A DNA stretch of 64,000 nucleotides from Yponomeuta sedellus (GCA_934045075.1 OW203727.1:19914311-19978310); one strand, 5' to 3'; numbered from the stretch's first letter, positions 31,288-43,417 are shown. Notes: generated by a model not told the origin, from the sequence alone. Numbers and translations are program-made.

Positions 31288-32850
31288 TTATGGTGCCGTT
31301 TGGTCTGCGGCGAGCTTGATTTCGTCGTAATGATAACGCACGTGTCTACGGTTGATTAAGAGTGTGACCGTGTGGTTGCCATTTATTTTTACGATCTTAT
31401 ATGGCCCTTTCCACACTGGTGATAGAGCCTTGTTTTGTTTATGATGGCACTTTAGATACACCGTGTCGTTTACGCTATAAGTGGTAGGCTTAGCACGAGA
31501 GTCATAATGTTTTTTAGACCGTTCTTTAGAGAGATGAATGTTTTGTAATGCTTTTTGTCGGCTGTAGTAGAGCCGATGATTTAGAACTCTCATGTAGTCG
31601 GTGTACGTGTTACTTTCGAGTGTATCTATTGACTTTGGGATATAGGGTTTGAACCCGAATAACAATTCGAATGGGGAGAAATCGGTAGTGGTATGGACGT
31701 TAGTGTTTTATGAGAACATGGCCGTGTTTAAATAAAGGTCCCATGTATGAGCATTTTCGTTGACAAAGGGTCTTAAATATTCCTTAAGGGTCGAATGACT
31801 TCTCTCTAAGGCACCGCATGTTTGAGGGTGATAAGGGGATGCGATAAGGTGTTTAATACCGAATAAGCGTTCCAGTTGTTTAAACACCTCTGAACAGAAG
31901 TTCGTGCCTTGATCAGTGACGATGATTTTGGGGATTCCGACGTGAGCTATGAAATGGACGAATTTTTTGGCAGTTTCCTCGGCGCTGCTTGTCTGTAATG
32001 GATACGCCTGGGAATATTTTTTAAGATCATCTTGGAGTGTTAAGATGAACTTGAATTGGAATTCGTAAGTTTCTGGAAGTGGACCCACAATGTCCAGGAA
32101 AACTTTTTCGATCGGTCTGGTGGCGGTAGATGTTATTATCATTGGAGCACGATTTGTTTGCCTCAAGGGTTTGTTGATTTGGCAAGATCGACAGTTCTTT
32201 ACATAGTTTTCGATATCCTGCCGCATCGATTTCCACCAGTACCCTGATTTGATGCGCTCTAGCATGCGCGAGATACCCGGATGTCCGGCAGTGGGCGAAT
32301 CATGATGATCTTTTAGAATTTTCTTGACCTCGTCAGGCGTAGGGTATAAAATAGAATTATGATATATGTTGACCTTGACGCCTGTACCATGAAATAGAAA
32401 TGCGAGGATGTTATATATTTTTGAGAATGAAAGTTTGGAAAATGGATCGGAAAAGTCTGAGATGGCAAATTCTTTTTCTTCGCTATACCAGAATCTTATC
32501 ATGTCTCTAAAATCTCGAAGTAGGTTAAATATGTCTTTGTATGACATTTCGTCATAGTGATGCACGCGAAGAAATAGATGTGTGAATAAGTGTTTTTCAT
32601 TTGATGTAGAATAATATGTGTAGAGTTCGCGCTCGATAGTGCGGATGTCTGGTTCACTAGTCGAGGCTTCGAGTATTTCTTGGCAATATGGGACAGATTC
32701 GTCTAAGTCGATTGAGGTAGGGTAAGTAATGACTTTGCATTTAGCTTTCAGCAGAGGTTCATTGAACTCTTGGATTTCAGTGTCGTAGGATATAGGAGAA
32801 CGGCGGATACTTTGCAAATACTGCTCGTAGGTTTCGGACGTAGAAGGCAT
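31288..32850 (-). pseudogene. pol: pol: integrase, interrupted by a stop
   Basis: HHCC zinc-binding region (AGHPGISRML ... CRSCQINKP) and DDE core: VFLDIVGPLP, IIVTDQGTNF and YHPQTCGALERSH. An in-frame TAA at 31708-31710 follows the catalytic glutamate region. The same frame resumes with the C-terminal DNA-binding part (LSPVWKGPYKIVKI) and ends at 31288. The reading also continues upstream in frame to the stop at 33019. Confidence 0.88.
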
Positions 32851-33018
32851 GGGCGGAAGCTGAGGGGACTGCGAGTTGTTATCGGCAGCGGGTGGACTAT
32901 TACCGCTTGCGTTACTTCGATTTACAATCGGATCTGTGACATTGACATTGACATTGACGGGAAATCTGGATAGGGCGTCGGCGTTAGAATTTAGTTTGCC
33001 TTGTTTATAAATGATCTC

Positions 33019-34839
33019 TTAGTCGTACTCCTCTAATTTGAGACGCCAGCGAATTAGCTTCGAACTGGGGTCTTTGACATTGAATAGCCAAACTAAGGGC
33101 CGATGGTCAGTTACGATTTTGAATTTGTGACCATAGAGGTATGGACGGAAAGTTTTGACGCCGAATAGGATGGCCAAAAGTTCTTTTTCAATAGTGGAAT
33201 AGTTGCCTTCGGCCTTGTTTAGTGTTCGTGATGCGTAGGCGATTGGCTTGTCCTTGCCAACGTCACCTTGGGATAGAATGGCCCCGACAGCATAATTGGA
33301 AGCATCCGTGGTAAGTATGAAAGGTTTTTCGAAGTCGGGGTACTGGAGCAATGGGGCTGAAGTTAGTTTAGATTTTAGAATAGAGAAGGCGTTCTTTTGT
33401 TCTTGCTCCCAGTGAAATTCAGCGTCCTTTTTAAGGAGTGACGTCAGAGGTTTTGTGATTTTGCTGAAATTTTCAATAAATCTACGGTAATAGCCCACTA
33501 GGCCTAGGAATGACTTAATATCCTTGGGATTCTTAGGAGTTGGAAAATCGGTGACTGCCTTGATTTTGTCAGGATTCGGAGAAACACCCTTGTCCGTTAT
33601 TATGTGGCCGAGATAGGCGACTTCTCGGCGTAAGAACTCACACTTGTCAGGCTGCAACTTGAGATTCGCTTCTCGGAATTTTGAGAATACGAGTTCCAGC
33701 TTCTGCATGTGTGAGTCGAGATCGTGAGAGTAGACGATGCAGTCGTCAAGATATATGAAACAGTGGAGACCTTGAAGGCCACATAGGACGGTGTTCATAA
33801 GTCTTTGGAATGTAGCAGGGGCGTTTTTAAGCCCAAAAGGCATTCTAGAGAATTCGTAATGTCCAGCGGCACTATTGTTAGTAGAAACGGTAAACCCTGT
33901 TTTAGGGGCATCGAGAGGGTCCATAAGGACTTCATGAAAACCACTGGCTAGGTCCAGTGTCGTGAAATATTTTGAATGACCTAATTGGTCGAGAATATCA
34001 GAGATAAGGGGCAAAGGATAGACGTCAGAGACGGTGACGTCATTTAACTTTCTATAGTCTATGACTAAGCGCCATTTCTTTTTGCCCGAAGCGTCCATTT
34101 TTTTTGGCACGACCCATACGGGCGCACTCCAAGGGGAGTTGGAAGGACGAATTATTTTTTGGTCTAGAAGCGATTTAATTTGCCGTTCAACTTTGTCCTT
34201 ATGACACTCTGGAAATCTGTATGACTTGACGTGAATGGGTTGTGAGTCACCTGTATTAATGGTGTGTTTTGTAACATTCGTGTAGGTTAATTGTTCGCCT
34301 TCCAAGTAAAAGATGTCAGTGTATTTAGAACAGCAGTCGATTAAGCGTTTTTCTTCTTCGCTATTAAGATGGGAGGTGCGAATGTTGTCAAGGACGCGAT
34401 TGTGTCGATTGGAGTCGCTAGAGGACACGGAGTATATGTTTTCTTGGGAGTTAGAAGTCGAACTCGGTATGTGACACGTCTGTGTCAAGGTGACTTTGTA
34501 GTCTGTGACTTTTATTTCGGAATTGGTGGTATTAAGGACTGATATATTTATTTTTCCATTGGGCTTGATAGAGACGAGGCTATTTGCTACAAAGATGCCT
34601 TCGGAAATTGAATGGTCTAGCACTAAGGCTTCTTTGGTGTTGTGGAACTCGGAACTGTCATTCGTTATTGAACATTCTATGACGGCTTCAGAACGAGCTG
34701 GAATTATGTAGGTAGGCTGATTGAATTCTATAGGGATGAGATTACCCTGTATGTGTAGACAGTGGTTTGAGTAGCGGACATCGGCATTTTGGCGCGATAA
34801 GAAATCGTTACCTAATATCCCGTCATAGTTCAAGTTCAC
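33019..34839 (-). pseudogene. pol: pol: reverse transcriptase and RNase H
   Basis: 606 open codons. RT motifs: WRLVIDYRKLND, FTTLDLASGFHE (D296) and FIYLDDCIV (YLDD 363-366). RNase H TDAS is at 511-514, with a later TDHRPL. The segment begins with the end of the protease (ILGNDFL) and terminates at an in-frame TAA (33019-33021), after which the same frame continues towards integrase. All RT catalytic residues visible are intact. Confidence 0.92.
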
Positions 34840-34967
34840 ATTTTCGCTGATGGCGTGGAACTCATGGTCGAACGATATTGAACCTGTGTCTGTTTGAAAG
34901 TCGAATTGGATTTGGAATACGCCAAGGCTTTCGCAGTATGAATCATTGTCGCTTAGGCCCTTAAGCT

Positions 34968-35588
34968 TTATGGTGTCGTTCGAGAGTGATGGCTTCTGTG
35001 TGATAGCTTAGCTATACTGACACTTGCACCAGTATCGATGAGAAAGCACAACACGTTATCTGAGTAGTTTGTTTTGAGACAAACGTGTGGCAGAGACACC
35101 TTTTTATAGGTTGTATTAATCTCATGAATTGATATGGAATTAGACTTAGAATTAGGCTTAGGCTTGGAATTTTCTTTCGGCTTAGAAGTCTTTTTGGATT
35201 CAGAGATTTGTTTGGGTTTTTGGCTCAAAGAAACAGAGGCTCCCGAGGGAGGATTTTGAGGACTTGATTTGGAAGCAGAGTTTATTTTGACGTTACTGGG
35301 CTTAGTGGCTGAAATAGAAGGTAACGATGAGTTTTCAACCCTTGAAATAGAAGGACTCGCTGAGTCATTGGGGTGTTGTTTATTCTGACGACCTATCTGT
35401 CGTTTAGATTTAGAAATAGGAGTCGGCAAGTTAAACCTGACTCGCTTAGGCTTTCTCGCCTTGGATACAGAGGGATTTAGAATTTGGGACTCGGGCGATT
35501 TCGCCGATTCAGAGGGAGTCGATAGGGTGCCTGCATAATTACTGGGTACTCGTCGACACGAATGCGATACCCCGTTGCTTAGTTTAAA
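34968..35588 (-). pseudogene. pol: pol N-terminus and protease
   Basis: Open in the -1 frame from the slippery site at 35588 to 34968. It starts with a Ser/Lys/Pro-rich linker, then the aspartic protease motif FLIDTGASVSI. Soon afterwards the protein loses register (about 34985-35015), and the protease continues in the frame of the RT segment. The linker without an ATG at the start supports expression as a Gag-Pol fusion. Confidence 0.8.
35544..35588 (-). other. Candidate -1 frameshift site gag/pol
   Basis: Minus-strand TTTAAAC at 35588-35582 is phased T-TTA-AAC in gag and is immediately followed by the gag stop TAA (35581-35579). The -1 frame is open for 51 codons to the next frame start and on to 34968. 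After a 9-nt spacer, GGGTA (35572-35568) can pair with TACCC (35548-35544), a weak stem. TTTAAAC is among the most efficient known slippery heptamers. Confidence 0.75.
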
Positions 35589-36532
35589 TTACAGTTATCT
35601 TCGTCAGCCTCTTCGCCGGAGGTCGATAGTGGAGGTGACTCGACTGTAACGTTATGCTGGAATTGATAAGGGTTGTTGTTCGAATTTCTCCGGGCGTTAT
35701 TGAATTGACGTTTTTTGCATTGACTTATGTCGTGGCCCTCGTTTTTGCAGTATCTGCAAACTGCTGGGTTGGAAGGCCCTTGAGACCCATCTGAATAATC
35801 TCGCTGAGGGCGAGGATTTGGTTTATATGGAACTAGGGCGCGAGAGTCACGCCTGAAACATTCAGACTCTAAGTGGTCTGGCTTGTTGCAACGTCTGCAG
35901 AATTTTTGTTTAGGGGCCTCGGTCGGCCTTGATGTTGACTTATTTAAGAGATTTAGAATGTTTTCTTCCTCCACGGCCATTATCACGGCATCGTTGAGCG
36001 TTTTCGGCTCTCGGCAACGCACGATGTTACTTAAGCGTGAATTGAGACCTAGACAAAATGTGTACAGGGCTAAATCTTCTGTCATAGCAAGACGTCCTGG
36101 CAGCTCCTTTTTAAGGGAGTTAGCATTATGAATTTCAGCCTGTAAATCTGTGAGGGACGTTTCGATTCGGAGAGCAAATTGCGCTACGGTTTCATTCAGC
36201 ATTTGCTTACATGATTGAAGGTCAAGCAGGAGATGGTTGTAATGTTTCCTCTGACCAAAGTTTTGTTGTAAAACAGCCTTGAGTTCATCGAAACTGCTGA
36301 ATTCACGGTTTGAGCAAGCGATTTGGGCCTTGCCCTCGAGTTTAGATATTATAAATTTTAGGAGTAAGTCTGTCTGGCTTCGCGATGACAGATCTAGGGC
36401 ATTTTGACAATTTGTAAGGAATGCTGTTAATGTTTCCCTGTCTCCTTTGTACGGGGAAATGAAGCTACAGAGGACTTGTATGGGATACGGCTCTGTTAAT
36501 AAAATTTGAGTGGATTGTTCGGACTTGGCCAT
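35579..36532 (-). CDS. gag: gag of the errantivirus
   Basis: About 317 codons from the ATG at 36532 (MAKSEQSTQ); an alternative upstream start extends the frame to 36565. A capsid-like helical region is followed by two zinc knuckles of the C-x2-C-x4-H-x4-C type (CRRCNKPDHLESEC and CRYCKNEGHDISQC, about residues 223-236 and 270-283 counted from 36565). It forms the particle core and binds RNA. The frame is intact. Confidence 0.9.
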   Translation of the reverse strand: MAKSEQSTQILLTEPYPIQVLCSFISPYKGDRETLTAFLTNCQNALDLSSRSQTDLLLKFIISKLEGKAQIACSNREFSSFDELKAVLQQNFGQRKHYNHLLLDLQSCKQMLNETVAQFALRIETSLTDLQAEIHNANSLKKELPGRLAMTEDLALYTFCLGLNSRLSNIVRCREPKTLNDAVIMAVEEENILNLLNKSTSRPTEAPKQKFCRRCNKPDHLESECFRRDSRALVPYKPNPRPQRDYSDGSQGPSNPAVCRYCKNEGHDISQCKKRQFNNARRNSNNNPYQFQHNVTVESPPLSTSGEEADEDNCNLN

Positions 36533-36565
36533 TTTGTTTGAGAAATACCTATTAGATAATAACAC

Positions 36566-37191
36566 GAACGAGCGGCGGCACGCTTAGAATTGGAAATAGT
36601 AAATAAGGTAGGTATGTACTCGAGTTGGTAAAATAGTCAATGTAAGGAAATAGAATGGATATAGAAAGGACTCGTGACAATAACGGTTAATTAAATGTTA
36701 GACTCACAGGATCACGGCGAGCTGGAGAGTGGTAGACATTGCGGTTTGAAGTTTCTTGTTGCAGGACGACGACGACGACGACGGAGGCGACGGTGATGGA
36801 CACGGAGACTCGGCGACAGCGACGACCATAGGTAAGTACCAGGTAAGTAGGTAGGTACTTATACGGGCAGCAGCAGCGGGCCCGTCTTGGAAGCAGGACA
36901 CGGAGAGTTACGGATGGCGCAACGATTCGGAGAACACGATGAGCGGCAGCACGGCGGCGGCAGTGACTTTGAGGACGGCAGGCTGTATCGACAGGCTCCA
37001 GGGTTGAAGGCTGACTGTCGCAATTACAGGACACAAAAGTTCACAGGATAAAGTTCACAGCGTAAGGATTTCACAGCATGAAGAGTTTGACACAGTTTTT
37101 CACATAGTTTCACTGCGGTCCGGTTTTTCGCGTTTTCACGTTTTTACGTTTTTCGCGTCTGAGATGCTGGGAAATGCGATTTCCACCAGCA
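36566..37191 (-). other. Errantivirus 5' leader
   Basis: About 600 nt between primer site and gag, with GAC-rich repeats near 36765-36790 and GC-rich patches. Packaging signals are expected here but none can be assigned. Frames of 115 and 65 codons inside it look incidental. Confidence 0.6.
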
Positions 37192-37210
37192 GATCCCACT
37201 TCTGACACCA
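37192..37210 (-). other. Primer binding site, tRNA-Leu-like
   Basis: Minus-strand TGGTGTCAGAAGTGGGATC lies one base inside the 5' LTR. Its complement looks like a tRNA 3' end with acceptor strand TTCTGAC, implying a tRNA starting GTCAGAA, as in insect tRNA-Leu. Identification is from memory. Confidence 0.7.
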
Positions 37211-37211
37211 C

Positions 37212-37485
37212 TGTTACGGGGCGGGTCAGGAGAGTCTTTTTAAAAAAGATATTTTTCTTAAAACACGTTTATTACGAAATTGAAAATAAAGGAAATTAAA
37301 TAATAGAAATGGAACAGTAGAGATGACCGTCTTTCACGAGTCCGGATATTGAATTGCAAAATGGTACGACTGTGTGACTGGTCTTGCGTCATGCCATGGG
37401 AAAAAGGCTCCACGTGTCGAATGCACCTACTGACGCGTCAGCACTTTCCCACGCATACAGTCTCTAAGGGAAGGTGATTATAACA
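37212..37485 (-). repeat. 5' LTR of the errantivirus
   Basis: 274 bp, differing from the 3' LTR by three transitions. It is flanked outside by GTAC. Confidence 0.95.
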
Positions 37486-37489
37486 GTAC

Positions 37490-38040
37490 CCATACCTCAG
37501 AACAATTAAACCTAATTTATACTAATATCTGCTATGATGTAATTTCATCTTTTGTCTCGCATAAGTAACAACCGTTTAGTTTCAATTAATCAGTCATTAC
37601 GTCCTGACGTACAAAAGTTCATACAAAAGTTGCTTTGCAGAGTAATTTGTTTTTGTATTTTTTTTCAAAGAAATTAATATTTTCCTAATCATTTACCTAA
37701 TCAAACTAAATATCGAATTATGACAATACTTTTCTCTCTAACTTTTCTACTTACATGTAATGAAAATAGAAGTTTTGTTCTGCCTTAATGGAGCACTAAA
37801 CTTTGCTATGTTATAGCGAATAAGAATTGGATTTAAAATGTTTCAATGTAATGAAGGTTTAACTTTTAATGGCAATTTTATTTTATGCCACCAACTTTTG
37901 TGGTTAAGGGTTCGCTGAGAAGTCAATGAAGTTTAGATTTTTATTTAATAGAGCTAGCTTTACTATCCATTTAAGATTGTCTTTAAAGTGTCTAGACAGT
38001 GAATTAGTGCTTAAATAAAGTTAACTCAAAGAAAAAAACA
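37490..38040. other. No recognised feature
   Basis: AT-rich, non-coding sequence interrupted by the provirus. Confidence 0.5.
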
Positions 38041-38044
38041 TAAC

Positions 38045-38240
38045 ACAACCTCATCATTACATGACAGCCGGCACCAACGGCTTAACGTGCCTTGCGAAGC
38101 ACGGAAGCGCTCGGAAAAATGCCACTAGCGATAGTCATGGGACGGTCACCCATCCAGCACCTGACGGCGCCTGTTGTTGCTCAACCACGTGATTGGTTCC
38201 AATCATTCGGTACGCCTAGGCCACGAGCGCTTCTCCTATT
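38045..38240 (-). mobile_element. 5S-like SINE, 5' half
   Basis: Minus-strand copy containing the promoter half: GGCGCCGTCAGGTG and the GGATGGGTGACC block, with the 5' end GAAGCGCTCGTGGCC. The 3' half is absent, so this is internally or 3' truncated. Confidence 0.75.
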
Positions 38241-38575
38241 TAATGGTACTAAATAAACGTTATATCTATTTCTTTATCATTCTATTTATTTATCTATCTC
38301 TAGTGTATCAGACTCCAATTGTTCTAGTGCTGCTAATTACGATGATTTGATATATTTCACCTCCGGGTTGAAACAGAATATTTTAATTATACATAATGCC
38401 GTTTATCTACCCAGAATCGAAAAGAGGGGCGAATGATCTGAAAAATTACATACTGCACCTATGTCCACCAGACATTAGATGGCGAGTTACTGTATGAAAT
38501 CATATGAAGAAAGCGTTTAAAAGCAAGGTAATACTTGCTTTAAAATTTGAACTTCTCGAATTCGATCCACAAAGG
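38241..38575. other. No recognised feature
   Basis: Non-coding; short ATCT-like run near 38280. Confidence 0.5.
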
Positions 38576-38588
38576 TATTAGTGAAATC

Positions 38589-38764
38589 TTATAAACGTAT
38601 TTAGAGGCTAAAAATTCCACCCATGCCGGGATTTGAACCCACGACCACTGGCTATCCGTGCCAGAGGTCACGGGTTCGAATCCCGGCATAGGTGGAATTT
38701 TTAGCCTCTAAATAGGTATATAAAAGTGCCCTTAGCACGGGTTAGTGCATTAAAAATAATATAA
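38589..38764 (+). mobile_element. Palindromic SINE A with 13-bp TSD
   Basis: TATTAGTGAAATC at 38576-38588 and 38765-38777 brackets it. The antisense and sense 3' halves meet exactly at the anticodon stem-loop (CTGGCTATCCGTGCCAG), so that stem-loop is the hairpin turn. A single sense tail follows. Confidence 0.9.
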
Positions 38765-39072
38765 TATTAGTGAAATCGTCACTGAACTAAAATATACGAA
38801 GAAAAAAAAACGAATTGTCAAAATCAGATAAGATTTGACGGCTCTAAGAGATGAAAAAAAACTTATGTTACGAATTGAAAATGTCGGTTATTTAGTACCA
38901 TGTATTTTATTTGCAACTTAACCTAACTCTCAATACATCAAAGCTTTAAATTTAAAGTTGCGTCCCCACCAAAACGAAATATTGTATGTGAAAATAAAAA
39001 TTGCGTACGTAGAATTTACACGTATTTGTAACGTATTTCACAGTGTCACGAATATTGAGAAATATAGATTTA

Positions 39073-39275
39073 CATAACATAACATTTACATACAGGCACA
39101 TACATTGCCTCTGGCCCCACACTAGGATATCCTGTGTCGTGGGAACCAGAAACAACGACATCACAAACATGTAAACATCCAAGACCTGGGGTTTTTTTTT
39201 GTTTCCAGCCGGGATTCGAACCCGGGACCTCTTGCATGGTAGGTAGATGCGGTACCGCTACGCCACAGAGGTCGT
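39073..39275 (-). mobile_element. tRNA-headed SINE B
   Basis: Well preserved: head GACCTCTGTGGCGTAGCGG, B-box-like GGGTTCGAATCCCGG, body to ATGTAAATGTTATG. Intervals 38778-39072 and 39276-39595 are featureless. Confidence 0.85.
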
Positions 39276-39599
39276 CGAACTCAAATGTTATAGAACTCAA
39301 ATGTTATTTTTATTTTTCTATAATAATTATCTCTTTTTCGAACTTGCGTGTTTTATGTTCCAAACGGCGAGGACCTCCGGTCTCAATCAAATAGTGCGTG
39401 TATGTGTTCCTGACAAGTCCATGATACAGTGCGACCTCTATTTCTATATAAGTATTTTGTAAAAAATATGGCGGAAACAATGTTAACAAAAAAAAATTGG
39501 AAATTAAACAACGGGATATAATGACTTAGGGGGGGCATACCTACCAAATACAAGACGTGCTAGCAAACGGCATGATAAAAAGTACCCAAAACCGGCTTG

Positions 39600-39990
39600 G
39601 ATATCAACCCTTGTATGTACCTACTGCTTGGACAAGGGTCTCTTCCTGCATCGCAGGACGGTTAGGCCCTACTCCGCCACGGGGGCCAAGACCGGCTTGC
39701 GTGCATGCAATAAAAATTTGATGAAGCAAAGCAGGTTTATCACGATCGTAGCAAGTGGCAATCCTGGTCTTTGAATTGGAAATGTTCGCTTCGATATCAA
39801 CCTTTATATGTCTCCCTTGTAACGCTTCCGACATCGAATCACGAAAGTCACCTATATCTCTTGTGGCTTCGCGCGAAGGTGGTCTATGTCTCATGTGACG
39901 AATCGCGAAAGTGACGTTTATCTCACAAATCGGCTTCACCACTGCCATTATATGACAGCCGGCACAAACGGCTTAACGCGCCTTGCAAAG
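39600..39990 (-). mobile_element. 5S-like SINE, rearranged
   Basis: The 3' part is at 39600-39700 (TATCAACCCTTGTATG). A LINE tail piece follows (GATCGTAGCAAGTGGC, about 39745-39770), then tandem-like CGAAAGT(C/G)AC segments, then the SINE middle (ATTATATGACAGCCGGC) at 39945-39990. It is a composite of insertions. Confidence 0.55.
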
Positions 39991-40842
39991 CACTCTATAT
40001 TCGCTTTTTTATCACCAACCAGTGTTTCCTGGACAACTTGTTTTTTTCAGTAACAATAATAATAATGCTACAGTGGGACATTTTTAGGCTACATATAATA
40101 AAAACAGCTTATACACGTCGTTTATACGTACTGTGGGCCACAGTTCTTCTCTCGGAAAGAGAGAGCGTGTGCTTAACCACCACGCCTGCCTACCGCGGAT
40201 CGGCGTTGTAAAGCGCAGAGTAATGAGAACAATTTTTTCAATATAGTTGGGTAATATTTTTGGTATCGCCTGCGAAAAGTCTCCGCCTACTCACAGACTC
40301 ATCATAATCATTGCCGAGCCAAAGTTATCCTTATCGTCTAGGTATTGCGTGCTATTTTGCATCGTGCGTTCAATGAAGCACTAAATTCCAATAATTTTAT
40401 ACGTGGTTAAGCTTAAAAGCAAATTTTCTGTTACAATGGGCCAGGCAGTAAGTAATCAATAAACAATGTTATCATCGATCTTTCATAACATGCGCTAGAC
40501 CCAGCGTGTGGTTGGCCTTTACCAGGGAAAATAAGGACAACATTCAGAAAACGTCAAAAATTACTGTGTTCAAAGTAATATATGGAAAAGAATTAAGAGA
40601 AATTAATTACGGTCCCTAAAGGCACATTAAATTTATTTACAAACACTACACATGATAAAACAAAACCCAAATTTTTTCCTACGTTTGTTTTAGGAACTCT
40701 TGGCACAAAATGACGATGACAGTTCCACCTTGCCCACTATGCAATTAAATCATCATTAACAAAATACAAACAAAAAATAATGAATTCTAGACTTTTAGTC
40801 CGGATCTACTCACGAGTGTTGTTATATCGGAAGAATCCGACC
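39991..40842. other. SINE C tail fragment, otherwise no feature
   Basis: 40075-40215 has the CCACAGTTCTTCTCTC and GAGAGAGCGTGTGC block of SINE C ends. The remainder is unrecognised. Confidence 0.4.
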
Positions 40843-40854
40843 AATGTCTACAAT

Positions 40855-41264
40855 TACACTGATGCCGTGAGTCGCCCATTGGCTCAATTGGTAGAGCGCT
40901 GGTACGGATAGCCAGAGGTTGCGGGTTCGAATCCCGGCATGGGTGAAATTTTTAGCCTCTAAATAGGTTTTTAAATTTGTTCCTTAGCACGGGTTAGTGC
41001 ATTAAAAATAAAAAATAGTGTAATCATGTGGGTACAGTGATATCGTTCCGATGTTAAACCTAACTGCAAAGTAGGTAGTCGGGGCTGTAAGTAATGCAAT
41101 TTGCTTAAGTCAGATGTCGCTGCCTGTACGTAATACAGAGAATATTGTAAAGAGGTTCGAAATTTCACTGATGCCGTGAGTCGCCCACTGGTACGGACAG
41201 CCAGAGGTTGCGGGTTCGAATCCCGGCATGGGTGAAATTTTTAGCCTCTAAATAGGTTTTTAAA
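40855..41264 (+). mobile_element. SINE A tandem dimer with 12-bp TSD
   Basis: AATGTCTACAAT at 40843-40854 and 41265-41276 brackets a head-tail-body-head-tail arrangement. The first head is at about 40872-40945, its tail continues straight into the body of a second unit, and the second head (partly deleted) is near 41180-41235. One duplication around both units means the dimer inserted in a single event, so a dimeric RNA existed. Confidence 0.88.
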
Positions 41265-41334
41265 AATGTCTACAATGTGTTGTGCTTACGAAAGTATTAG
41301 TTCAAAAATAATGTATTTGTCCAATACAAATAGA

Positions 41335-41575
41335 ATTTGAATTGCAGTGGACTGGTCATATATGCCGAAGAACCGATGGTCAATGGGGTGCAAAGGTTCA
41401 CGAGTGGAGACACAAAACTGGATAGGACGTCCACCAGCTCGCAGGCCTATGATCTCACGACAAAGCAGATTGCTCCCAGCTGCATGATGATGGCCTATAG
41501 GAAACAAGGAAGTTTCCAGCCTTGGAGGCGGGTTGCGTCCAGCAGTGGATGAATAGGGGCGTATTGATTGACTTG
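41335..41575 (+). pseudogene. RTE LINE ORF fragment
   Basis: Frames include WTGHICRRTDGQWGAKVHEW, the conserved block also present at 16484-16828, and end near VQQW and a CAGCAGTGG motif. Stops and frame changes mark it as dead. Confidence 0.7.
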
Positions 41576-41609
41576 ATTGTGGTCTGGTGTAGAATGATGG
41601 ATATTCTTT

Positions 41610-41925
41610 TTTGTTTTATGCTGCCCATAAACGTCCCACTGTATGGTACAGGCCTTCTGTCAGAGAGAGAGTACCTATAGGCTTAATCGTCAGGCGTACC
41701 CACCGCAAATTGGCAATTTCAAGCGCTGAAGTATTTTAACCCCTCAAACTCTCAGGTTTCCTCACCACGTTTTCCTTCACAGTTAGCGAGTGGTATTGCT
41801 ACTGTTACTTCAAAAAATGTATGTAACTCAGAAAACGAAGTCATTGCCCGCACTCGGTTTCGAACCTGGGTGTCTCGCTTCAGAGTCCTTTGTTCTACCC
41901 ACTGGGCTACTGCCCTTCTTTTATC
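41610..41925 (-). mobile_element. tRNA-headed SINE C, full copy
   Basis: On the minus strand: GGCAGTAGCCCAGTGGGTAG, B-box-like GGTTCGAAACC, body with TAGCAATACCACTCGC and GGTGAGGAAACCTGAG, and an end with CAGTGGGACGTTTATGGGC. It differs from 17930-18305 in the 3' half, so SINE C heads occur with two different 3' ends. Confidence 0.8.
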
Positions 41926-42589
41926 TGAATATTCTTACCTTATTACATTATATTATTAAATATTTTTTTTTATTTTCTTTTCGTCTGTAGGTATATCCCA
42001 CTTATTATTCCTATCATGCTTGCTATTATAACTTAATGTTTATGTTTGATTATAATAGTAGGTATGTATCTTGCCTTGAGTCGGCCAACATAATACGCGT
42101 AAACCACAACAGGTGCCTACTCAATATAACATATGCTATGAAAGCACTTTGAATTCTATCGACCAAAGAATATTTCATGCAACAATATGTAAATACGAAA
42201 CTTTTTTGCTTCTCAGCCACTATTTCTCTCAAGGTAATACCTAACCTTTTTGGTCCTTAAATTTTTGCGACCGCGCCTCTCTTCTTTACTTGTGTATATT
42301 ATGACCGCAGATTTTACCTGCGGCCGTCTCGTATGTTAATATACCATCGGGCGGGTATTAAACTGTAAAACATAATTTATGACGGTATTTAATTTTGCCG
42401 TCGGATAAAGCACGTTTTATATCTTCCTTTGTTTCCCCTAAATTTATGAACGAAATAGGGCTGTCTGTTAGCTTGTCTTGAATCAAACCCATGTCGATTA
42501 GGACAGGGCAAGATTAGAAGTACGCCAAACTGGTGTGCGTGCATGCTAAAACTAATGAATGTTGATGATGAACAGAAAGAAATTTGTAA
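41926..42589. other. No recognised feature
   Basis: AT-rich, non-coding. Confidence 0.5.
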
Positions 42590-42815
42590 GTAGCGTGGCA
42601 AATGACTCTGCCCCAGTCTCTGCCTACGTTTCTGGGTTACAGGAGTGAGGTTCTGTAATGTTGTTGTAGGAGGTTGGTAGACAGACCACCGACACGATGG
42701 TCAGACGACATCGTGAGGGTTGCGGGCCAGAGATGGATCAGGTTAGCACAGGACCGTGAGGAATGGCGCAATAAAAAGGATGCCTATGCCCAGCAGTGGG
42801 TTGATGTGGGCTGAT
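42590..42815 (+). pseudogene. LINE ORF C-terminus adjoining the GATA array
   Basis: Reads RRLVDRPPTRWSDDIVRVAG, then QRWIRLAQDREEW, then AYAQQW and a stop, followed by a short 3' end and directly by the GATA repeat. The microsatellite therefore sits where a LINE tail ends. Confidence 0.75.
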
Positions 42816-42816
42816 T

Positions 42817-43417
<601 letters not shown>

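Larger units (their letters stand above)
28883..37485 (-). mobile_element. Endogenous errantivirus (insect Gypsy-type retrovirus)
   Basis: An 8.6-kb provirus-like element: LTRs 28883-29156 and 37212-37485, 4-bp duplication GTAC (28879-28882 and 37486-37489), TG...CA ends, gag, pol and env. The LTRs differ at three positions, all transitions. LTR length, primer type and gene content recall TED of Trichoplusia ni. At least four breaks (pol frameshift near 35000, TAA at 33019, TAA at 31708, env frameshift near 31120) make it non-functional as read. Confidence 0.93.

Noticed and set aside
36687..37034. 115-codon frame in the errantivirus leader
   Set aside because: Low-complexity Arg/Ser/Val composition in the GAC-repeat region, with no motif and no known gene at this place in errantiviruses.
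40872..40945. tRNA-like cloverleaf with A and B boxes
   Set aside because: The same head occurs in many copies joined to a SINE tail, and the anticodon loop lacks the usual T33. It is a SINE head, not a tRNA gene; the same applies to the other tRNA-like heads.
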